This document shows positions 16,801 through 26,329 of a stretch of 64,000 nucleotides of DNA, piece by piece. Origin of the DNA: Mesorhizobium sp. B4-1-4 (GTDB lineage Bacteria > Pseudomonadota > Alphaproteobacteria > Rhizobiales > Rhizobiaceae); NCBI RefSeq assembly GCF_006439395.2, contig NZ_CP083950.1, positions 2,294,001 to 2,358,000 of the forward strand. The letters run 5' to 3'. Within the stretch, counting starts at the first letter, position 1, and each line of letters begins with the position of its first letter. The notes below the pieces were generated by a model. It did not search any database. It was not told the origin of the DNA and saw only the letters and a program-made list of their open reading frames with translations. Both the position numbers and the translations under genes were made by a program.

Positions 16801-17991
16801 ATGGCCGGTTTCACCCATCTTTTCATTCCGGGGCCGACCAACATCCCCGAACAGGTCCGGCAGGCGATGAACCTGCCAATGGAGGACATGCGCGCCGCGT
16901 CCTTCCCCGATCTCACGCTGCCACTGTTCGAGGACATCAAGCGCGTCTTCAAGAACGAGAACGGCCGCGTCTTCATCTATCCATCCTCGGGCACGGGCGC
17001 CTGGGAAGCGGCGATGACCAATGTGCTCAGCCCCGGCGACCGCGTGCTGATGTCGCGCTTCGGCCAGTTCTCGCATCTGTGGGTCGACATGGCCGAGCGC
17101 CTCGGCTTCGAAGTCGATGCCATCGACTGCGAATGGGGGACCGGCGTGCCGCTAGAGCTTTACGCGGAGCGGCTGAAGGCTGACAAGGCGCACCGCATCA
17201 AGGCCGTCTTCTGCACGCAGAACGAGACGGCGACCGGCGTGACCAGCGACGTCGCTGGCTGCCGCGCCGCACTCGATGAGGCAAACCATCCTGCCCTCCT
17301 CTTCGTCGACGGCGTGTCGTCGATCGGCTCGATCGACTTCCGTCAGGAGGAATGGGGCGTCGACTGCGCGGTCAGCGGCTCGCAGAAAGGTTTCATGCTG
17401 CCCGCCGGTCTCGGCTTCCTGTCGGTGAGCAAAAAGGCGCTTGTCGCTTCGAGAACCGCCACCCACCGGCGCTGCTTCTTCTCCTTCGAGGACATGATCC
17501 GCGCCAACGATGCCGGCTATTTCCCCTACACGCCGGCGACGCAGCTGCTGCGCGGCCTGCGTGCCTCGCTCGACCTGATCGAGGACGAAGGGCTCGACGC
17601 CATCTTCGCCCGCCACCATCGTCTCGCTGAAGGCGTGCGCAAGGCGGTCGACGCGTGGGGCCTGAAACTCTGCGCCAAGGCGCCGAAATGGCATTCCGAT
17701 ACGGTGAGCGCCATCCTGGTTCCGGAAGGCATCGACAGCGGCGACGTCGTCAAGCGCGCCTACGGCACCTACCAGACGTCGCTCGGCGGCGGCCTCAACA
17801 AGGTGTTCGGCAAGGTGTTCCGCATCGGCCATCTCGGCTGGTTGAACGAGGTCATGGTGCTCGCCTCGCTTTCGGCGGCCGAGATGGCGCTGCTCGATTG
17901 CGGCGTGCGGCTGGCGCCGGGCTCCGGCGTCGGCGCGGCCATACAGCACTTCCGCGCCTCGGCGCAGATGCCGGTCGCCGAAGCGGCGTGA
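16801..17991 (+). CDS. sga: Serine-glyoxylate aminotransferase
   Basis: PLP-dependent class V aminotransferase (396 aa) that converts serine plus glyoxylate to hydroxypyruvate plus glycine. It has F-I-P-G-P-T-N-I-P at the N-terminus, P-S-S-G-T-G-A-W near 61, D-G-V-S-S-I-G-S at 170-177 and the PLP lysine K196 in S-G-S-Q-K-G-F-M-L-P. A strong aggagg site lies ten bases before the ATG. It opens the tight plus-strand group sga-mcl-mtkA-mtkB, which places it in the serine cycle rather than photorespiratory-type metabolism alone. Confidence 0.92.
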   Translation: MAGFTHLFIPGPTNIPEQVRQAMNLPMEDMRAASFPDLTLPLFEDIKRVFKNENGRVFIYPSSGTGAWEAAMTNVLSPGDRVLMSRFGQFSHLWVDMAERLGFEVDAIDCEWGTGVPLELYAERLKADKAHRIKAVFCTQNETATGVTSDVAGCRAALDEANHPALLFVDGVSSIGSIDFRQEEWGVDCAVSGSQKGFMLPAGLGFLSVSKKALVASRTATHRRCFFSFEDMIRANDAGYFPYTPATQLLRGLRASLDLIEDEGLDAIFARHHRLAEGVRKAVDAWGLKLCAKAPKWHSDTVSAILVPEGIDSGDVVKRAYGTYQTSLGGGLNKVFGKVFRIGHLGWLNEVMVLASLSAAEMALLDCGVRLAPGSGVGAAIQHFRASAQMPVAEAA

Positions 17992-18004
17992 GAGGGAGCC
18001 AACG

Positions 18005-18958
18005 ATGAGCCACACCATCAACCACCTTAAGAAATTGCGGCTGCAGCGCAGCGAGCTGGCGGTTCCCGGCTCCAGCCCGGAAATGATCGACAAGGCGGCG
18101 AACAGCGCCGCCGACTTCGTCTTCCTCGATATCGAGGACGCGGTCGCCCCGCCCGACAAGGAACGCGCCCGCAAGAACATCATCCAGGCGCTCAACGACA
18201 TCGACTGGCGCGCCAAGGGCAAGACCGTCTCGGTGCGCATCAACGGTCTGGACACCCATTACATGTACCGCGACGTGGTCGACGTGATGGAACAGGCCGG
18301 TGACCGCCTGGACACGATACTGGTGCCGAAGGTCGGCGTGCCGGCCGACCTCTATATGGTCGAGGCCATGGTCAACCAGATCGAGATGGCCAAGGGTTTC
18401 AAGACCCGCGTCGGTCTCGAAGCGCTGATCGAGACCGCACTCGGCATGGCCAATGTCGAGGCCATTGCCGCGACACCCGGTCGGCTGGAGGCGATGCATT
18501 TCGGTGTCGCCGATTATGCGGCAAGCTGCAAGGCGCGTACCGTCAACATCGGCGGCCTCAATCCCGACTATCCCGGCGACCAGTGGCATTTCGCGCTGTC
18601 GCGGATGACGGTCGCCTGCCGGGCATACGGCCTGCGCGCCATCGACGGACCGTTCGGCGATTTCTCCGATCCGGAGGGTTATGTCGCTGGAGCCAGGCGT
18701 GCCGCCGCCCTCGGCATCGAAGGCAAATGGGCGATCCACCCCTCGCAGATCGCGCTCGCCAACGACGTCTTCTCGCCTCCGGAAAAGGAGGTGACGCGCG
18801 CCAGGCGCATCCTCGAGGTGCTGAAGGAGGCCGAGGCGCTCGGCAAGGGAGCGGCCGCCCTCGACGGCAAGATGATCGACGCCGCATCGGAGCGCATGGC
18901 GAGGAACGTCCTGGTGGTCAACGAAGCCATCGAACGCGCCGGCCAACCTGCTCGCTGA
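18005..18958 (+). CDS. mcl: L-malyl-CoA / beta-methylmalyl-CoA lyase
   Basis: HpcH/HpaI-CitE superfamily lyase (317 aa) that cleaves malyl-CoA to glyoxylate and acetyl-CoA. The N-terminal R-S-E-L-A-V-P-G-S-S, then F-L-D-I-E-D-A-V-A-P with the metal-binding acidic residues, V-R-I-N-G-L-D-T, and G-L-E-A-L-I-E-T-A match the family. It starts 13 bases after sga and precedes mtkAB, whose product is its substrate. The lyase regenerates glyoxylate for Sga, closing the serine cycle. Length and motifs are intact. Confidence 0.92.
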   Translation: MSHTINHLKKLRLQRSELAVPGSSPEMIDKAANSAADFVFLDIEDAVAPPDKERARKNIIQALNDIDWRAKGKTVSVRINGLDTHYMYRDVVDVMEQAGDRLDTILVPKVGVPADLYMVEAMVNQIEMAKGFKTRVGLEALIETALGMANVEAIAATPGRLEAMHFGVADYAASCKARTVNIGGLNPDYPGDQWHFALSRMTVACRAYGLRAIDGPFGDFSDPEGYVAGARRAAALGIEGKWAIHPSQIALANDVFSPPEKEVTRARRILEVLKEAEALGKGAAALDGKMIDAASERMARNVLVVNEAIERAGQPAR

Positions 18959-19002
18959 CGAGAGTCGCGCGTCGCCACTCATGAGTTTACGGGAGGATAA
19001 CA

Positions 19003-20187
19003 ATGGACATCCACGAATATCAGGCCAAGGAACTGCTCGCCCGTCACGGAGTGCATGTGCCGCGCGGCGGGCTGGCCTACAGCCCCGAACAGGCGACCTA
19101 CCGGGCGCGCGAGATCGGCGGCGGCAAATGGGTGCTGAAGGCGCAGGTTCATTCCGGCGCGCGCGGCAAGGCCGGCGGCATCAAGCTGTGCACCAATGAC
19201 GAGGAGATCTCGAGCGCCGCCGAAGCGATGCTCGGCCGCAAGCTGGTGACTCATCAGACCGGCCCGCGCGGCAAGCTGATCTCGCGGCTCTATCTGGAGG
19301 AAGCGGTCGACATCGCCCAGGAGCTCTATCTCGGCTTCGTGCTCGACCGCAAGGAAGAACGCGTCATGATCGTGGCCTCGGCCGCCGGTGGCATGGAGAT
19401 CGAGGACATCTCAGAGAAAAAACCTGATTCCATCATCCGCGCGACTGTCGATCCCGGCGTCGGCATGCAGCGCTTCCAGGCGCGCGAGATCGCCTTCGGG
19501 CTCGGGCTGGAGGACAGCCTGATTGGCAAGGCGACCGAGACCATCTTCAGCTGCTACCAGGTGTTCCGCGACTACGACGCCTCGATGCTGGAGATCAATC
19601 CGCTGGTGGTGACACGCGACGGCAACCTGGTCGCGCTCGACGCCAAGATGTCGTTCGACGAGAACGCGCTGTTCCGCCGGCCGGAAATCTCCGAACTGCG
19701 CGACAAGAGCCAGGAAGACCCGCGCGAGACCTTCGCCAGCGACCGCGGCCTCTCCTATGTCGGCCTCGACGGCAACATCGGCTGCATCATCAATGGCGCC
19801 GGCCTCGCGATGGCAACCATGGACATGATCAAGATCGCCGGCGGCGAGCCGGCCAACTTCCTCGACATCGGCGGCGGCGCCTCGCCCGAGCGGGTGGCGA
19901 AATCCTTCCGCGCCGTGCTTGGCGACAAGAATGTCGAGACCATCCTCGTCAACATCTTCGCCGGCATCAACCGCTGCGACTGGGTCGCCGAAGGCGTCGT
20001 CAAGGCGATCCGTGAGGTTGGCGTGACCGTGCCGCTGGTTGTGCGGCTCTCCGGCACCAAGGCCGAGGAAGGGCGCCGCATCCTGGCCGATTCCGGCGAG
20101 GCGGTGATCGTCGCCGACACGCTGGCCGAAGCCGCCGAAAAGGCCGTCGCCGCATGGCGTGCGGCCAACGAGAGAAAAGCAGCCTGA
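19003..20187 (+). CDS. mtkA: Malate-CoA ligase (malate thiokinase) beta subunit
   Basis: ATP-grasp subunit (394 aa) homologous to SucC that, with MtkB, makes malyl-CoA from malate, CoA and ATP. The N-terminus [12 protein letters not shown] and [12 protein letters not shown] are the SucC/MtkA signatures; G-G-A-S-P-E-R-V lies in the CoA-ligase domain near residue 290. Gene context with sga and mcl favours malate over succinate; the sequence alone cannot exclude succinyl-CoA synthetase. A ggaggataaca site precedes the ATG. Confidence 0.9.
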   Translation: MDIHEYQAKELLARHGVHVPRGGLAYSPEQATYRAREIGGGKWVLKAQVHSGARGKAGGIKLCTNDEEISSAAEAMLGRKLVTHQTGPRGKLISRLYLEEAVDIAQELYLGFVLDRKEERVMIVASAAGGMEIEDISEKKPDSIIRATVDPGVGMQRFQAREIAFGLGLEDSLIGKATETIFSCYQVFRDYDASMLEINPLVVTRDGNLVALDAKMSFDENALFRRPEISELRDKSQEDPRETFASDRGLSYVGLDGNIGCIINGAGLAMATMDMIKIAGGEPANFLDIGGGASPERVAKSFRAVLGDKNVETILVNIFAGINRCDWVAEGVVKAIREVGVTVPLVVRLSGTKAEEGRRILADSGEAVIVADTLAEAAEKAVAAWRAANERKAA

Positions 20188-20201
20188 GGGAGGTCGAAAC
20201 C

Positions 20202-21101
20202 ATGGCAATCCTGCTCAACCGCAGCACGCGCGTTATCGTGCAAGGCTTCACCGGCAAGATCGGCAGTTTCCACGCCGAGGACATGAAGCGCTATGGCACC
20301 AAGCTCGTCGGTGGTGTCACCCCCGGCAAGGGCGGCCAGACGCATCTCGGCCTGCCCGTCTTCAACACGGTCAAGGGCGCGGTGCGCGAAACCCGCGCCG
20401 AGGCCAGCATCGTCTTCGTGCCGCCGCCCTTCGCCGCTGATTCGATCATGGAGGCGGCGGATGCGGGGATAAAACTCTGCGTCTGCATCACCGACGGCAT
20501 CCCCTCGCAGGACATGATGCAGGTCAAGCGCTACATGCGCCGCTACCGCTTCGAGGACCGCATGCGGCTGGTCGGCCCGAACTGCGCTGGCATGATCACG
20601 CCGGGACAGGCGCTGATGGGCATCATGCCCGGTTCGATCTACCTGCCCGGCCGCATCGGCATTGTCGGCCGCTCGGGAACGCTCGGCTATGAGGCCGCCT
20701 CGCAGATGAAGGCGCTCGGCATTGGTGTGTCAACCAGCGTCGGCATCGGCGGCGATCCAATCAACGGCTCGTCCTTCAAGGACATTCTGAGGCTGTTCGA
20801 ACAGGATGACGAGACCGATGCCGTGGTGATGATCGGCGAGATCGGCGGGCCGCAGGAAGCCGAAGCCGCGATCTGGGCGCGCGACAGCATGCGCAAGCCA
20901 TTGATCGCCTATATCGCCGGCCTTTCGGCGCCGAAAGGCCGCCGCATGGGCCATGCCGGCGCCATCATTTCGGCCTTCGGCGAGTCGGCGCAGGAGAAGG
21001 TCGAAATCCTGAAAGAGGCCGGCGTCGTCATCGTGCCGACGCCGTCCTCCTTCGGCGAAGTCGTGGCGGATACGCTGGCACGCATAAAGAAGGCTGCTTG
21101 A
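20202..21101 (+). CDS. mtkB: Malate-CoA ligase (malate thiokinase) alpha subunit
   Basis: CoA-binding, phosphohistidine subunit (299 aa) homologous to Suc[11 protein letters not shown] lies in the CoA-binding Rossmann domain at 16-25, and H251 in R-R-M-G-H-A-G-A-I is the catalytic phosphohistidine. The ATG at 20202 is preceded by gagggaggtcgaaacc, 14 bases after mtkA; an alternative upstream start lies inside mtkA. A decayed copy of its H251 region occurs at 25115-25210 beside the IS630 element. Serine-cycle context supports malate as substrate. Confidence 0.9.
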   Translation: MAILLNRSTRVIVQGFTGKIGSFHAEDMKRYGTKLVGGVTPGKGGQTHLGLPVFNTVKGAVRETRAEASIVFVPPPFAADSIMEAADAGIKLCVCITDGIPSQDMMQVKRYMRRYRFEDRMRLVGPNCAGMITPGQALMGIMPGSIYLPGRIGIVGRSGTLGYEAASQMKALGIGVSTSVGIGGDPINGSSFKDILRLFEQDDETDAVVMIGEIGGPQEAEAAIWARDSMRKPLIAYIAGLSAPKGRRMGHAGAIISAFGESAQEKVEILKEAGVVIVPTPSSFGEVVADTLARIKKAA

Positions 21102-21159
21102 TGGCCGACCGGCCGAAGGCCGCAAAGCCGCGCTTGATATGTTTACCCGCAGATAACCG

Positions 21160-21300
21160 ACGAGCATCGAAGCGATCCTCACCGAACGCTTCGACACGAC
21201 GTTCAACGCCAGCGATGCGTAAAACAAATACTTAGAGCGGTTCAGCGTCTCACGCAGTCACTGAACCGCTCCAAGGTGCGGCCACAGCGGCAATCGATGG
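21160..21300. repeat. Hairpin repeat downstream of mtkB (gagcggttcag family)
   Basis: At about 21235-21275 an 11-base inverted repeat (gagcggttcag and ctgaaccgctc) flanks a loop of about 15 bases. Similar sequence recurs at 29400-29440, so this is a dispersed element rather than a dedicated terminator. Just before it, 21160-21222 reads in plus frame as T-S-I-E-A-I-L-T-E-R-F-D-T to a stop with no start codon; this may be chance or a remnant of a lost gene. Confidence 0.55.
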
Positions 21301-21318
21301 ACGGGTCAGGAAATCGGT

Positions 21319-24003
21319 TTGGAACAGAGCAGGCGCATCAGATTTCGTGAAGACGAGCGCAGCCTTTTGTTGCGCCTGCTGCTTCAGGTCGCAAGCGCGC
21401 GCGAGCCGGAGATCGCCGCTGTTCTAAGCGGACGCAGGTCGCTTGTCTCGCTTGCCGCGGAGCAGCGCATCCCGGCGCTTCAGGCGAGCGGCGTATGGTT
21501 CCAGTTGCTGACGATTGCCGACGAGTTGCTTGCCATGCGAACGCGTCGCGAACTCGAACAAGGCGCGGGTGTCGACGAAGTGCCCGGATCGTTCGCCAGC
21601 GTGATCGCGCAGATGGCGGCGAACGGCCACTCGGCGGAGGAAGTCCAGGCGACGCTCGATGAGCTTTGCGTCGGCCCGACCATGACCGCGCATCCGACAG
21701 AGGCCAAACGCGTCACGGTTCTGGAGATCCACCGGCGTATCTATCGCAAGCTGACCGAACTCGACCAGCCGCGCTGGGCGCCGGGCGAACGTGACCTGTT
21801 GGTCGCCGATCTGGAAAGCGAGATCGAGCTTCTGTGGATGACGGGCGAGCTGCGGCTGGAGCGTCCGACGGTCGAACGCGAAATCGCTTGGGGCCTGCAT
21901 TTCTTTCGCGAAGTCATCTTCGAGGCGACGCCGCAGCTCTATGGCAAGCTTCAAGGCGCTTTCGAGCGTCACTATCCGGGAGAGCCGATCAGAATCCCTT
22001 CTTTCATGCGCTATGCCTCGTGGATCGGCGGCGACCGCGATGGCAATCCAAACGTGACGGCTTTGGTCACCGCCCATGCCGTGGCCGAATACCGCAATAC
22101 CGCGATAGGCTGGTATCTGACGCAGGTGCAGCGGCTGGTGACGGTGCTCAGCGCCAGCTCGAACGTCGTTGAGCTGCCGGCCAACTTCAAGCCGGTGCTG
22201 CAAACGGCGCTTGATAAAAGCGGACAGGCGCAAGAGATCGCCACCCGCAATCCTGACGAACCGCTTCGCCAGTTCGCTTCGGCCTTGCTTGCCCGGCTGG
22301 AGGCCACGCGAGACGGCGGCACGGCGGCGTACCTCTCGGCGGAGGCGTTTCGTGTCGATCTGAACGGCCTGTCATGCGTTCTCGAAGCAATCGGAGGGCG
22401 CGCGGTAGCCAGGCGTTTCGTGCAGCCCCTGCTTTGGCAGGTCGGAAGCTTCGGCTTCCGTACCGTCTCGCTCGACATCCGGCAGAACTCCACGGTCGTC
22501 AACCGTGTGCTGGCCGAGCTGTTTGCGCTGACAAATCCCACAGATCCGGTCGCGGCCGGCACACCGCAATGGTCGGCGCGCATTCGCGCAGCCTTAAGCG
22601 GGGGCGAACGGCTGGAGATCGACGCAGGCCGGCTTTCGCCGGAAGCAGGTGAGCTGCTTTCGACATTCTCCGTCATCCGCGAGCAGATCTCCAGCTCGGA
22701 TGCCGACGCCGTCGGCTCTTTCGTTCTCAGCATGACCCGCTCGGCCGACGATCTGCTCGCGGTCTATCTACTGGCGCAATATTGCGGACTCTCCACCGCG
22801 CCTGGTGGCGGCGGCACAATCAGGCTGCGGATCGTGCCATTGTTCGAGACCATCGCCGATCTGCAGGCAGCACCCGTCATCCTGAACGAATTGCTCGGCA
22901 TTTCGCTGGTGAGGCGGACGGTGCGGGATTTCGGCGCGCGCCAGGAGATCATGCTTGGCTACTCGGATTCCAACAAGGACGGCGGTTTCCTGGCTTCCAA
23001 TTGGGAATTGGCAAAGGCGCAAAAGCGCCTCGCTGCCATCGGCCGTAAGCATAGGGTCAGGATCAGCTTCTTTCATGGTCGCGGCGGCTCTGTCAGCCGT
23101 GGCGGCGCGCCGACCGGCCGGGCAATCGCGGCACAGCCGGCAGGCACCGTCGCCGGAGCCATGCGGGTGACCGAACAGGGCGAGGTCGTATCGTCGAAAT
23201 TCGCCAATCGCGGCACCGGCCTCAACCAGCTCGAGGTTCTCGCCGCCGGCGTGCTGGCCCATAGCGTCGGAGCGCCCGGCGGTGTCGAACCGAAGGAAAC
23301 GCCGGAGTTCGACGAAGCGCTGGAAGCGCTGGCAGGCATGTCGCAGGCATCCTATGCCAGGTTGATGGCCGAGGCCGGCTTTCTCGATTATTTCAACCAG
23401 GCGAGCCCGGTCGCGGAACTGGCACTCCTGAAAATGGGCTCACGACCGGATCGCCGTTTCGGCGCCAGCGGGATTGCCGACCTGCGCGCCATTCCCTGGG
23501 TGTTCGCCTGGAGCCAGAACCGTCATCTGTTGACCGGCTGGTATGGCATCGGCAGCGCGCTGAGCGCCTTCGTCACAGTGCGCGGCGAGGCCGGGCGCGA
23601 TCTTCTGGCCCGCATGTTCGAGCATTCGCGCTTCTTCCGCCTGATCGTCGACGAGGCCGAGAAGACGCTTTACCAGTCCGACATGGAGATCGCGCGGCTC
23701 TACGCCGGCCTGGTGTCCGACAGCCAAGCGGCTGGGCGAATCTACGCCCGCATCGCCGCCGAATACGAGTTGACGCGACGCCTGATCGGTGACCTCACGG
23801 GAGGCGATCTTTCCGCACGCTTTCCGATGTTCAAGCGGCGCTTCGACAATCTGCGGCGGCAGATGGACGACATTCACCGGCTGCAGGTCGAGCTGCTGCG
23901 CGAAGTCAGGTCAAATACCAGGACAGCGGATCAAAAGCGGGCGACCGACGCTCTGCTCGTATCGATCAATTGCATCTCGGCTGGCCTCGGGTGGACGGGA
24001 TAG
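21319..24003 (+). CDS. ppc: Phosphoenolpyruvate carboxylase
   Basis: Cytoplasmic enzyme (894 aa) adding bicarbonate to PEP to make oxaloacetate, the C1-fixing step of the serine cycle and an anaplerotic entry. The catalytic His is H125 in G-P-T-M-T-A-H-P-T-E-A-K-R. Other hallmarks are L-G-Y-S-D-S-N-K-D-G-G near 550, F-H-G-R-G-G-S-V-S-R-G-G near 590, and F-A-N-R-G-T-G-L-N-Q. It starts with TTG in g-g-t-t-t-g; no better start is visible. It follows mtkB after a 217-base gap that holds a hairpin, so it may have its own transcript. Confidence 0.92.
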   Translation: MEQSRRIRFREDERSLLLRLLLQVASAREPEIAAVLSGRRSLVSLAAEQRIPALQASGVWFQLLTIADELLAMRTRRELEQGAGVDEVPGSFASVIAQMAANGHSAEEVQATLDELCVGPTMTAHPTEAKRVTVLEIHRRIYRKLTELDQPRWAPGERDLLVADLESEIELLWMTGELRLERPTVEREIAWGLHFFREVIFEATPQLYGKLQGAFERHYPGEPIRIPSFMRYASWIGGDRDGNPNVTALVTAHAVAEYRNTAIGWYLTQVQRLVTVLSASSNVVELPANFKPVLQTALDKSGQAQEIATRNPDEPLRQFASALLARLEATRDGGTAAYLSAEAFRVDLNGLSCVLEAIGGRAVARRFVQPLLWQVGSFGFRTVSLDIRQNSTVVNRVLAELFALTNPTDPVAAGTPQWSARIRAALSGGERLEIDAGRLSPEAGELLSTFSVIREQISSSDADAVGSFVLSMTRSADDLLAVYLLAQYCGLSTAPGGGGTIRLRIVPLFETIADLQAAPVILNELLGISLVRRTVRDFGARQEIMLGYSDSNKDGGFLASNWELAKAQKRLAAIGRKHRVRISFFHGRGGSVSRGGAPTGRAIAAQPAGTVAGAMRVTEQGEVVSSKFANRGTGLNQLEVLAAGVLAHSVGAPGGVEPKETPEFDEALEALAGMSQASYARLMAEAGFLDYFNQASPVAELALLKMGSRPDRRFGASGIADLRAIPWVFAWSQNRHLLTGWYGIGSALSAFVTVRGEAGRDLLARMFEHSRFFRLIVDEAEKTLYQSDMEIARLYAGLVSDSQAAGRIYARIAAEYELTRRLIGDLTGGDLSARFPMFKRRFDNLRRQMDDIHRLQVELLREVRSNTRTADQKRATDALLVSINCISAGLGWTG

Positions 24004-24054
24004 GCCCGGCTTCTGCCGAGCCACTTCGTCACATTGCATCATCGCCCAGGGCTA

Positions 24055-25104
24055 GAGCGTCGGGCGAATAGGGTGAATCGTTGGGATTCCCTTTTCGACT
24101 GAAATCTGATTCCTATGGATGCGGAGGTGCACCATGGGCAAAGCGGTTTCGCAGGATTTGAGGCTACGACTTGTTCGCGGCATTGCCGAGGGCAAGTCGC
24201 GGCGGGCAGTTGCGGCGCAGTTTGAGGTGGCGCCTTCGACGGCGGTACGCGTTCAGGCACGCTATGCGGCGACTGGTTCCGTCGAACCGGCCCGTCAGGG
24301 GCGTCCTGCCGGGTCTGGCAAACTCGGCCCGTATCGTCAGGCCATTGTCGACAAAGTGATGGCCAGGCCGGACATCACGATGCCTGAGCTTGGCGCGTGG
24401 CTTGAAGACGAGCACGGCGTCAGGGCGGACCCGTCGAACCTGTCGAAGTTGCTGTGCCGGGAGGGGTTTACGTATAAAAAAAGCCCTGCTGGCGTCGGAG
24501 CAAGAACGGCCCGACGTGAGAGCGGCGCGGCGTGAGTGGCGCGACCATCATCAGCCTCTGATGCGCGCCGTGCCGGCGCGGATCGTCTTCATCGACGAAA
24601 CGAGCGTGAAGACCAACATGACCCCATTGCGCGGGCGCAGCCTGCGCGGCAAGAGGCTCCTCGCCGATGCGCCCTTCGGCAAATGGCATACCCAGACCTT
24701 CATCGCCGGCCTGCGTTGCCATGAACTGGTGGCCCCCTGGATCATCGAGGGAGCCATCGACGGTGCGGCGTTCGATGCCTATGTCGAAACCCAGCTCGCA
24801 CCGGCTCTCGGGCGCGGCGACATCGTTATTCTGGACAATCTCAATGTCCACAAAAGTCCGCGCGCCGCAGAGGCACTCAAACAGCGCGGCGCCAGGTTCC
24901 TCTTCCTGCCCAAATATTCGCCGGACCTCAACCCGATCGAGATGGCCTTCGCAAAACTCAAAACCCTGTTGCGAAAGGCCAAAGCGCGCACCTACGACGA
25001 TCTCGTCCGCGCCGTCGGAAGCATCTGCGCCATGTTCGATCCAACCGAATGCTGGAACTATCTCAAACAGGCAGGCTACGTTGCATGTTAATCGCCCGAT
25101 GCTC
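24055..25104 (+). mobile_element. IS630 family insertion sequence
   Basis: The element is bounded by imperfect terminal inverted repeats, left gagcgtcgggcga and right (reverse complement) gagcatcgggcga. Both ends sit next to TA (24053-24054 and 25105-25106), the target dinucleotide duplicated by IS630/Tc1-mariner transposition. It contains one transposase gene split by a frameshift. It sits between ppc and a decayed mtkB-like fragment. Confidence 0.9.
24134..25091 (+). CDS. IS630 transposase in two frames joined by frameshift
   Basis: The first frame (from 24134) encodes the helix-turn-helix part, with S-R-R-A-V-A-A-Q-F and S-T-A-V-R, and runs to 24535. The second frame carries the DDE catalytic core: I-V-F-I-D-E-T-S, I-V-I-L-D-N-L-N-V-H and Y-S-P-D-L-N-P-I-E, ending at 25091. 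The frames meet at a run of seven A at 24476-24482, just after the codon for Y; skipping one base (or slipping to six A) restores T-Y-K-K-A-L-L-A. This is either programmed frameshifting, known for IS630 relatives, or a mutation that inactivates the element. Confidence 0.87.
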
Positions 25105-25106
25105 TA

Positions 25107-25215
25107 ATTGCCCTATAGCGCCAGCCTTCCGCTCCAAAAGGCCGGCGCATCGGCTATGCCGGCGCTGTCATCTCGGCCTTCGGCGAATTGGCGCGGGAAA
25201 AGTGCGCCGACGGTC
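25107..25215 (+). pseudogene. Decayed fragment of mtkB/sucD-like gene at IS630 edge
   Basis: Directly after the right IS end, bases about 25115-25205 resemble the 3' part of mtkB (about 20910-21003 in this window). In one frame, from 25137, they read K-G-R-R-I-G-Y-A-G-A-V-I-S-A-F-G-E-L-A-R-E-K, against [13 protein letters not shown] in MtkB. The catalytic histidine is replaced by tyrosine and there is no start, so the fragment is non-functional. It may be left from a duplicated ligase gene removed by IS-linked deletion. Confidence 0.7.
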
Positions 25216-25259
25216 GCTTCGATTCACGGAGTCGTCCAAGAAACACTTTTGGGGAATTT

Positions 25260-25344
25260 TGGTGCGGTCGAGAAGACTCGAACTTCCACGGGTTGCCCCA
25301 CAGCGACCTCAACGCTGCGCGTCTACCAATTCCGCCACGACCGC
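25260..25344 (-). tRNA. tRNA-Leu(GAG)
   Basis: On the minus strand the sequence folds as a class II tRNA. The acceptor arm gcggtcg pairs with cgaccgc, and the D arm carries tggtagacgc. The anticodon stem cagcg/cgctg holds loop ttgaggt, giving anticodon GAG. A variable arm (tggggcaacccg) and T arm with gttcgagtc follow. The CCA end is encoded (25260-25262). It lies between the IS630/mtkB remnant and lipB. Confidence 0.95.
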
Positions 25345-25569
25345 ACGTGGTAGGAGCCGGAACCGACCGGCTCGCGGCGTGTAGCAAATCGTTTCCGGCG
25401 AAACAAGTGCGTGGCGAGCAATAATCTCAGGCGATTGGCATAACGGTCCACAGGATTGGGAAACTGGACGTTTGTACCCGATGTCGCCATATGGAGAGCG
25501 GACGCATGCCGCCCGGTCGCATGCTTCGGGCTTGACCCGCGGGATGCACAAGCGAAAAACGAAAAAGCC

Positions 25570-26313
25570 ATGCCAGAACGCAGCCAGATCGCCACGTCGT
25601 TCCTGCCGCTCCCCGGTTCGGCGCCGGTCGAATGGCTGGTCGAGCCTGGCCTCACCGCCTACCCCGATGCGCTGGCCTTCATGGAGGCGCGTGCCGAGGC
25701 GATCCGCGGCGGAGCAACCGGAGAAATGGTCTGGCTGGTCGAACATCCACCGCTCTATACCGCCGGCACCAGCGCGCGCATCGAGGACCTGATCGATCCT
25801 GACCGCTTTCCGGTCTTTTCGGCCGGGCGTGGCGGCGAATACACCTATCATGGCCCCGGCCAGCGGGTCGCCTATGTCATGCTCGACCTGAAGCGGCGCC
25901 GCGAGGATGTGCGCGCCTTCGTCGCCGCGCTCGAACAGTGGATCATCGGCACGCTCGCCGTCTTCAACGTGCGCGGCGAACGGCGCGAGGACCGGGTCGG
26001 TGTCTGGGTTGTCCGGCCCGATCGCCCTGCTCTGCCGGACGGCTCGCCGGCAGAGGACAAGATCGCGGCAATAGGCATTCGGCTGCGGCGCTGGGTGAGC
26101 TTTCACGGCATAGCCATCAACGTCGAGCCGAACCTCGGCCATTTCGGCGGCATCGTGCCCTGCGGCGTGCAGGATCACGGCGTCACCAGCCTCGTCGACC
26201 TCGGCCTTCCCATTGGCATGGCCGACCTTGATCTGGCGCTCAAATCCGCCTTCGAGGACGTCTTCGGCCCCGCCGCGGCCTTGCCTGCCGAGGCTGCTCG
26301 CAAGATCGGTTGA
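25570..26313 (+). CDS. lipB: Octanoyl-[acyl-carrier-protein]-protein N-octanoyltransferase
   Basis: Cytoplasmic transferase (247 aa) that moves octanoyl from acyl-carrier protein to lipoyl domains, the first step of lipoate synthesis. Conserved [13 protein letters not shown] at 87-99, the lysine in E-D-K-I-A-A-I-G-I (K164), and P-C-G-V with the acyl-accepting cysteine (C198) are present. The ATG at 25570 starts M-P-E-R-S-Q; the frame extends upstream without coding features. Confidence 0.93.
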   Translation: MPERSQIATSFLPLPGSAPVEWLVEPGLTAYPDALAFMEARAEAIRGGATGEMVWLVEHPPLYTAGTSARIEDLIDPDRFPVFSAGRGGEYTYHGPGQRVAYVMLDLKRRREDVRAFVAALEQWIIGTLAVFNVRGERREDRVGVWVVRPDRPALPDGSPAEDKIAAIGIRLRRWVSFHGIAINVEPNLGHFGGIVPCGVQDHGVTSLVDLGLPIGMADLDLALKSAFEDVFGPAAALPAEAARKIG

Positions 26314-26329
26314 ACCTGGCGGGTTCAGC

